From Chamaea fasciata (Eukaryota > Chordata > Aves > Passeriformes > Sylviidae): a stretch of 64,000 bases of DNA. A program made the position numbers and the translations under genes. Below the pieces are notes generated by a model that had not been told where the DNA came from, did no database searches, and was given only the letters and a program-made list of their open reading frames with translations. Shown here one piece after another: positions 57,101-64,000 of this stretch. The DNA is taken from the NCBI GenBank assembly GCA_029207755.1, contig JARCOQ010000004.1, positions 44,446,805-44,510,804 of the forward strand, read 5' to 3'. Position 1 is the first letter of the stretch, and every line of letters starts with the position of its first letter.

Positions 57101-60100
57101 ATGACGACCAGAATATGTAATTTTGGATCCAGTAATGAAATAGAGATTAAAAAATCCATAAATTACTTTCTTATCTGAAAGAATTTGGAGTGCATTCAAC
57201 CATTCTTACTAATCAGAACAAAGACTGTTCTCTTAATCATGTTTTATAGATTCAAGATTAATAAAAAAAAAAATCTTTTTATCCTTGGAAGCAGGTAAGT
57301 ACTGCCCTGTAAGTACTTTTGTTCTTTTTAGACTTTTCTCTTTAGAGAAATAGTTTCAATTTTGCTCACCATTTCTGAACTATACATGAGCTGTTCCACT
57401 TCATTCAATTCTACAACAGATACACATATAAGTCCTTTGTAAATAAAAGGGAATTTAACCTAAGAAAATTTTCCTTGCTCTAGTTAATCTGAAAGACAGA
57501 TTTTTTTTCTTTCTTTCTTTAAGGAAGTAGATTTTTTTTAACTTTTTGTCTTTTGCACTCCCTTCCTCAAAGTTGAGTCTGCTATTTTTGGGCTACAGAA
57601 ATACTGATCTTCTTTGGCTTGATACATTTTTGTGAAGGAATGACTATATCCAGTGACACTTCATCAGTTATTGCTACTTTCCATATTTATAAAGATTATT
57701 CTAATAATCTAAACAAACTGAAGAGTATTCCTACTTATATTCCCAAAGTTCATTTGCTGAGAACACATAAAGAGCATTTTGAAAGGGGAGGAAACTATGA
57801 ATTTAAAAGAACGGCAAACTCTGCATGCATTAGAACAGGTGCATCTACTTCCTCCCTTAAATATACATAACTGTTTTGTTTTCAAGCAGCAAAAGAACAC
57901 ATTATTTAGCTATTACTCCTTCTGGATACATCTAGAAAAAGAAGTATTTAATTTAGATCAATTGCTCTTTTTCGCATGTGGGATATGCCTGCCAGACATT
58001 TACCAATGTACTCCTGTGAATAGATTCCCTTGTTGCCTTCATTGTGGGATAAAATAATGGATCTGATGGCCTATTTATAACTTTTGCAACAAAAATGCGA
58101 TTGGTTACATGTGTTTTTAGTTATTAATTGCTTTGAGATGTAAATATCATAGAACAGTAACGTAATATTTAAAGTTAAGCTACTCTCAGTGTGCAAAACC
58201 CAGGAATTAAGACTCACAGGCAGAGAACCATTCATTCACAGCACAGGTGCAAGTCAGGATGATGACAGGTCATCATTGCTTATTGTTGTTTTGAATATTT
58301 ACCTTTTAATGTTTGCCGCCACTGAAGAAACCTGACTGCCAGTAGCACATTCTAGTTTCAGTGAGCTGTGAGCCAAGGGAAGGTAAAGGACCATGATAAA
58401 CAGCCAGCACTGTCTACACACAAACACTATTTAAGCTGTTGACAGTCATGAGACTGAAAAAAATAAAAATCATATGTCATTGCTTCTGACCTTCGGAGCC
58501 TAAAAATAGCCTTAAAATTAAACATCCAGGCTTGGTTTGTTGATGGTGGGTTTTGTTTCCTTTTATGTTGGGGTTTTAGTGGGGTTCTTTGGTTGCTTTC
58601 TTTTTAAAACTAAGAATCTTGACACTGGCACTGCAGAGAATGCGAAAAGCAATTTCCATTAGAAGGTGGTCTTGTGAATATGCATGCAACTTACAACATC
58701 AGATAAGGTCCTCAAGACAAGCAAAGAACTGAAAAACATACTTAGAGGAAATCAGATAGCTAAGAAACACTTTTTCCTTCATGAATTACAACTGAAACTG
58801 TCAGTGTATCCACTAGCTTGTATCAAATGAATCTTTAACATTTGCCTCCCAGTTGTCAGGTGTGAGCTGCTTACTGGAAACTTTGTAATGGTATCATATT
58901 TCCAAGAAAGGAGGCAGACATTTATTTGTAGAAAACAAGAATGAGAGAAAGCAGAAAAAGATTTCACCATCACATGCAGATGGGATTTTGCATATGTGTG
59001 TGTTTTTTTGTTTTGAGTTTTTGCTAAAACAAGGAGAGAATACAGAGCAGAAACTGAGAAGAGGGAGAAATGTTGACTAAAACAAACTGTTCAAACTGAA
59101 CTGATTTCACTGCCAGAAGTTAAAGAGACAAACAAATAGAACAACAAAAGGTGCCAAAAAGTGTGCCCTATGTGGAAAAAGAAAATCCAGCTCTGTTCTC
59201 AGCTCTTCCCTGCAAATCCACACAAACACCAGGCACATGATATGATCTGTTCTAGACATACAACAGTTTAATGTGGGCATTTGTGGTTCATACTGCTAGG
59301 TACACAGGCACATTATACCTGTGTGTGTAGTAGGAAGACAATATTGCTTCTTCCTTTACATAAAAAAACCCGAGCAGATCATAAAGAGTGGCTACCTTCC
59401 ACATGACCTAGAAAAGCAACCCACTTCTCACAGAAGGGATGCTCATTCAACAGAAAAGAAGAAGCAAACTTGCCAGATCTTCAATGACGTAATGCTAAAT
59501 ATATGTACTTTATTTTTCTTGAGAAACCAAACTTTTTCTTTTTAACTGATATAAACAAACTGATGTCCATGCACAGATCTATTTTCAGTAACAACATGTG
59601 TATGGACAACTGCAAAAATTAATCTGCTTCTTGGGCTCATAATTCATATAAGAAAGTAACATACTCATGAGTGTTCTAGATTTCTGGTCCCCAGAGATGT
59701 TATGAACACAAACATCATTTGAGTTTGACCTAATAAAAAATTTATATTTTCATTATGAAGCCTACACATGACATTTAGCAATACACTGCTACTGGCAGTG
59801 AGAAGGCAGATGTTGCAACCCATGCAATGGAATCTTCCCCTCAAAGCAGACATTACGTATACAGCGACACCTCATGCTTTTCCCACCTTTACCTTCCAAA
59901 TTCCCTTATCTAGATTACTATGCAGCCCTAGCAACCCATTTATACTCAGATGGCTGTCCACCACCATTATCTGTACCATGTTCTGCCCTCATACATGACC
60001 TTAAACTGCAATCATGGAAAATACCTTGCTCACCAACCCAAAGCGTCACTTGCTATAATTAGCATTCTAGGAGCTAACTATATAGTCATTAAGGCACAAA

Positions 60101-61970
60101 GAAAGACACATGTCCTGTCTTAGTTCAGTGTATATCAAGTGACCAGTCAGATGACCATTAATGTAGTAAAGTCTTTATTCAGACAGTCAACTTGCCTGGC
60201 TTAACCCATGACCTGTCTCCACAGGTACTCTTTCAAGAGATGGATAATGCTGCTCTTTCATGTTACCTTCCTCACAATGAAATGTGGGCCTTCCAATCTC
60301 CCTTGCTATTCCCAGGATTATCTGCAATAATAAAAAACTAACTTTGAATAGAAGAATGGTCTGAATATCAGGCTGTCATTCAGCAGCAACAGCTTTTGCT
60401 GAGCAGACACAACTCCACAATAAAGGATACAGCCTCCTGTGACTTCCCTTCTCACTGAGAACATGGAACAGAAAGAGAATCTTTCCTAACCATTCCAGAA
60501 TCTTAATATTTTAATCTATTCTGTATTATCACCATCATCTTGTTCCAACACAAAGGAAATAGTGCTAATGTAAACTCTTATGTAATGCTACTATGCAACA
60601 GAGTGATGCAAAGAAACAGCTAACACCATCAAATTTTATTAATATAAATCACCCCTTATCAAACCAAAGCTATCAGGCTGCTGCCTAATTCCTAATTTCT
60701 GTTAGAGATATCAAAATTCATTATGTTTTCATATATAGTGTCAAGTGGAATAGTAAACATTCCTAATAACAGAATTTATTTTCAGGATCATTTTGTGTAC
60801 ATAAAAGAATCTACTTTTTTTTTAAAAAAGGTTCCCTTTAGTTAAAAGTAAGAAAAAAAATCCAGAGCAGCTGGAAATAAAAGTGTACCTTAGTGTAAAC
60901 TAAACTTTTAACATCTAAGCAATTCAAAGCCATAAAGACCTTGTGAGACATCTTCTGAGGACTGTGATTTCTACACAACAGAAATTAAGTGGCCATTTTT
61001 GTCCTTTCTCATGATAAATGGCTATTTTATCTGCCTCCAACTATGCAAAAAAAGGGGATGTTTAACTTCAGATGGCAGAACATTAAGAGCATTCCAATCT
61101 GTGGGGTTTTGAGGTTTTCTTCTGAGAACTTCTTCTTACCACACACTTCTATACGGACTATGGATCTAAATGGTTTTGAAGAGCTGACTAGTAACTGGAA
61201 TCCAGGGTCAGTATCTTGTGTGGCAAAATACTTACACACTCCCTCAAGGGAAAACTGGAGGAAAAACACACAAAACTGGCTGTGAAGCTAGCATGAATGA
61301 TTCCAAAGCCAAAATATATTCCTTTCAATGTTTCTGAAACATAAAATTAACTTTTTTTCCTTTTTTTAAATATGAATCTTGGACTGGGATCCAGTGACAG
61401 AAGGCAATTATGCTAGAGCTATATTAACCTAGTACTCACTTCTATATTTAACTTGCTTTTAGTTGCACTGTGTTGTGTTTCAGTTTTAGAGGAGTCTGTG
61501 GCTATTCAGCCTACTGTCCAAACTATTACAGTCAATTCAAGGACAGCAACTGCAAATTAAAATGTGGAAAATCAATTACCAACTCAACAGAGAGTTGAAG
61601 AAAATTCAGCTTTTTGCAACCCTGACTTCAGTATACCTAACCAAATAAATAATCTTCCCAAGACGACAGTGATGCAGAAGTGTGTCACTTTCTAAATATA
61701 AATAAGACAAAAGAGAAAATCAACACTTTATGGGAGTCTTGTCGTCACTCTCCTGACTGGAAAATGAGTGAGGTGGTCTTTGTTTCTTTTATTTTTAATA
61801 TTACTTATATACTATAGATTCTTGTTCTGCAATGTGTATACTAACAAATAAGTATGTTTTAAACACATGTATCAGACAGTAGCAAATATTTTTCAGTAAT
61901 TTTCACTGGGTTGTACTAGCTTATTTTGAATGCACGTGTATAAAAAACATTAGTAAAAAAATTATTATTT

Positions 61971-62009
61971 CACCATCATCATCACCACCACCACCATCAT
62001 CATCACTAT
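61971..62009. repeat. (CAT)n/(CAC)n trinucleotide run
   Basis: About 13 CAT or CAC triplets. It is intronic, so no histidine tract is encoded. Confidence 0.9.
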
Positions 62010-63506
62010 CTTTAACCAGTTACATGTAATGATGACAGCAATGGAAGCTGATGTTATTCAGAGCCCCTTCACAACTGACAGTTTGGGAAATGCCTGAGTA
62101 GACACCCAAGAATTCCTGAGCAGCAATTGTATTGAAAGAAAACTGGTGGGAAGAGAAGTGAATAATGTGAGATAAAGAGGAAAGATTTTGCAGAAGTAAG
62201 TTACATCTGAAATAAGAACATGCTTATGAAAATATAGCTACTATAGATGGAGTCAAAATCCAGGGTACTCCTCCGCTGCCACTATGGGGAATATTCTGAA
62301 ACTGTAATTTGTCATTCTTAATACAGTATTTTCAAAATATTCTTTAACTATTAGTATAGCTGTAATATGAGGAAACAATATTGATACAAAGCAATTTTAA
62401 CAATTAAACTACTAAAACACGATTTCTACAGTTATTTTGTAAAAGCAGATATTTTTTCTTATAACAAGTTGAAAAGGAATGCAAGGAGTTAAAAAAATGC
62501 AATGGTATTTGATTTAACTGCTGAATTGAATCATTTAGCTGTCCCAAGTAACTCCCCTAAACTGATTCTAAAATGGACAGACATGGAAAGGAATAGGAAA
62601 AGCAAAATGGTCAACAAACAGCAGCAGAAATGCCTTAAATATGTTGATGATTTTCCACCTTAAGGAAGGAGAAATCCATTCCAGGATCTAAGAGCCGTCT
62701 GAGGCATTTAATCTTTTACAGAGAATCATTCAAAATTATCTTCTTAGAGTTAACCAATTTCACATTCCTAAGCAATCCTATCCAAACAGAAGCCCATTTC
62801 TTTTTTTCTTGAAGCTATGTTTGAGAACTTCAATTTCAAGTTGATTTTCAAATTTTCATTTTCAATTGAAAGCCATTTGTTCTGCACCTACACTGAAGTC
62901 CGTGGTAAAGGGAGGTTGGAAAACTAGCTGAAATTGAAAATTTGACTCTCAAATGCACTTCTGATTTTCACTGGAAGGAAGAGTTATATTACTGTGAGTA
63001 TTCTTCCAGTTCCCCTTTAATGACCTTGCCAACTCCTCAACTGCATTTTGAACTCTATTTTTTTTCAGCACAATAAAACTCAACTTACCCATTGCCCCCC
63101 ATGCATTTTCACTGGCTATTTTTTCTACCTTATCCTCACTACATTTATCTTACAAAGAAAATAAATGAAAATTGGTATAAATGTAGAATATTAACAATTA
63201 CTCTTAAAGGTATTTTGTGGTATCTGTCCACTGTGTTGAATTTATCAGCACACCGAAATCAAATTTTAGTGCTACAGCATATAGTGGGGCACAGATCTCT
63301 TTGCAGATGTCCTTCAGATTAAGAGGCAAATCACTCCTGACAAAGTTTGTCACAGAATACAACCCAACCAACACTCAAATTATCAAGGACTAGGGAGTTT
63401 CATTCCAAGAAATGTTTAGGTCCTCTGAATTCAAAATTTAGGAGACAAAGCAGGAGTGAAAAATAGAAAGACGAACAGAAAGAACTGAACAAAAAAACCA
63501 ACCTTA

Positions 63507-64000
<494 letters not shown>

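Overview
The window is a stretch of vertebrate chromosome, most likely from a bird. It holds one recognisable protein-coding gene, the 3' two thirds of KCNN2 (small-conductance calcium-activated potassium channel SK2), read on the minus strand. Six coding exons can be placed to the base at 63508-63926, 38873-39014, 25698-25808, 23089-23216, 18509-18578 and 16406-16693. Every complete intron is GT-AG, phases agree across all five junctions, and the joined frame gives 385 residues ending in a normal stop. The first exons (N-terminus, S1, S2) lie beyond base 64000. The bird assignment is an inference. It rests on an AT-rich sequence with very few interspersed repeats, T/G-rich and A/C-rich runs, a short CR1-like 3' tail, a solo LTR of alpharetrovirus-like layout, and a C-terminus that differs from the mammalian protein at scattered positions.

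Layout by region. 1-16,100 is the region downstream of KCNN2; I see no confirmed gene there. It holds a pure (GAAGG)48 tract at 6571-6812 flanked by an A/C-rich block (about 5.9-6.1 kb) and a G/T-rich block (7.3-7.4 kb), a T47 run at 9745, two hairpins of unusual quality (1704-1779 and 4349-4389) and a CR1-like tail. 16,100-16,405 is the probable 3' UTR. 16,406-63,926 is the gene body. Its introns contain a probable solo LTR (30197-30572, minus), a weaker LTR-like GC-richer island (about 24.5-25.03 kb), a (AAAAT)25 microsatellite, a GGAT/GATA compound microsatellite and several palindromes. 63,927-64,000 is the end of the next upstream intron.

How the parts work together. The exons encode, in order, S3-S4-S5, the pore helix with the SIGYGD filter, S6, the calmodulin-binding domain and the C-terminal coiled coil with a basic and serine-rich tail. 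All residues I know to matter for conduction, calmodulin gating and apamin binding look intact, so this is a functional channel gene and not a pseudogene.

I did not find a convincing undescribed biological system. Most long open frames match what chance would give in 64 kb of AT-rich DNA or come from microsatellites. The best leads are structural: the G-triplet array, the two stem-loops, the LTR and a few unassigned open frames.
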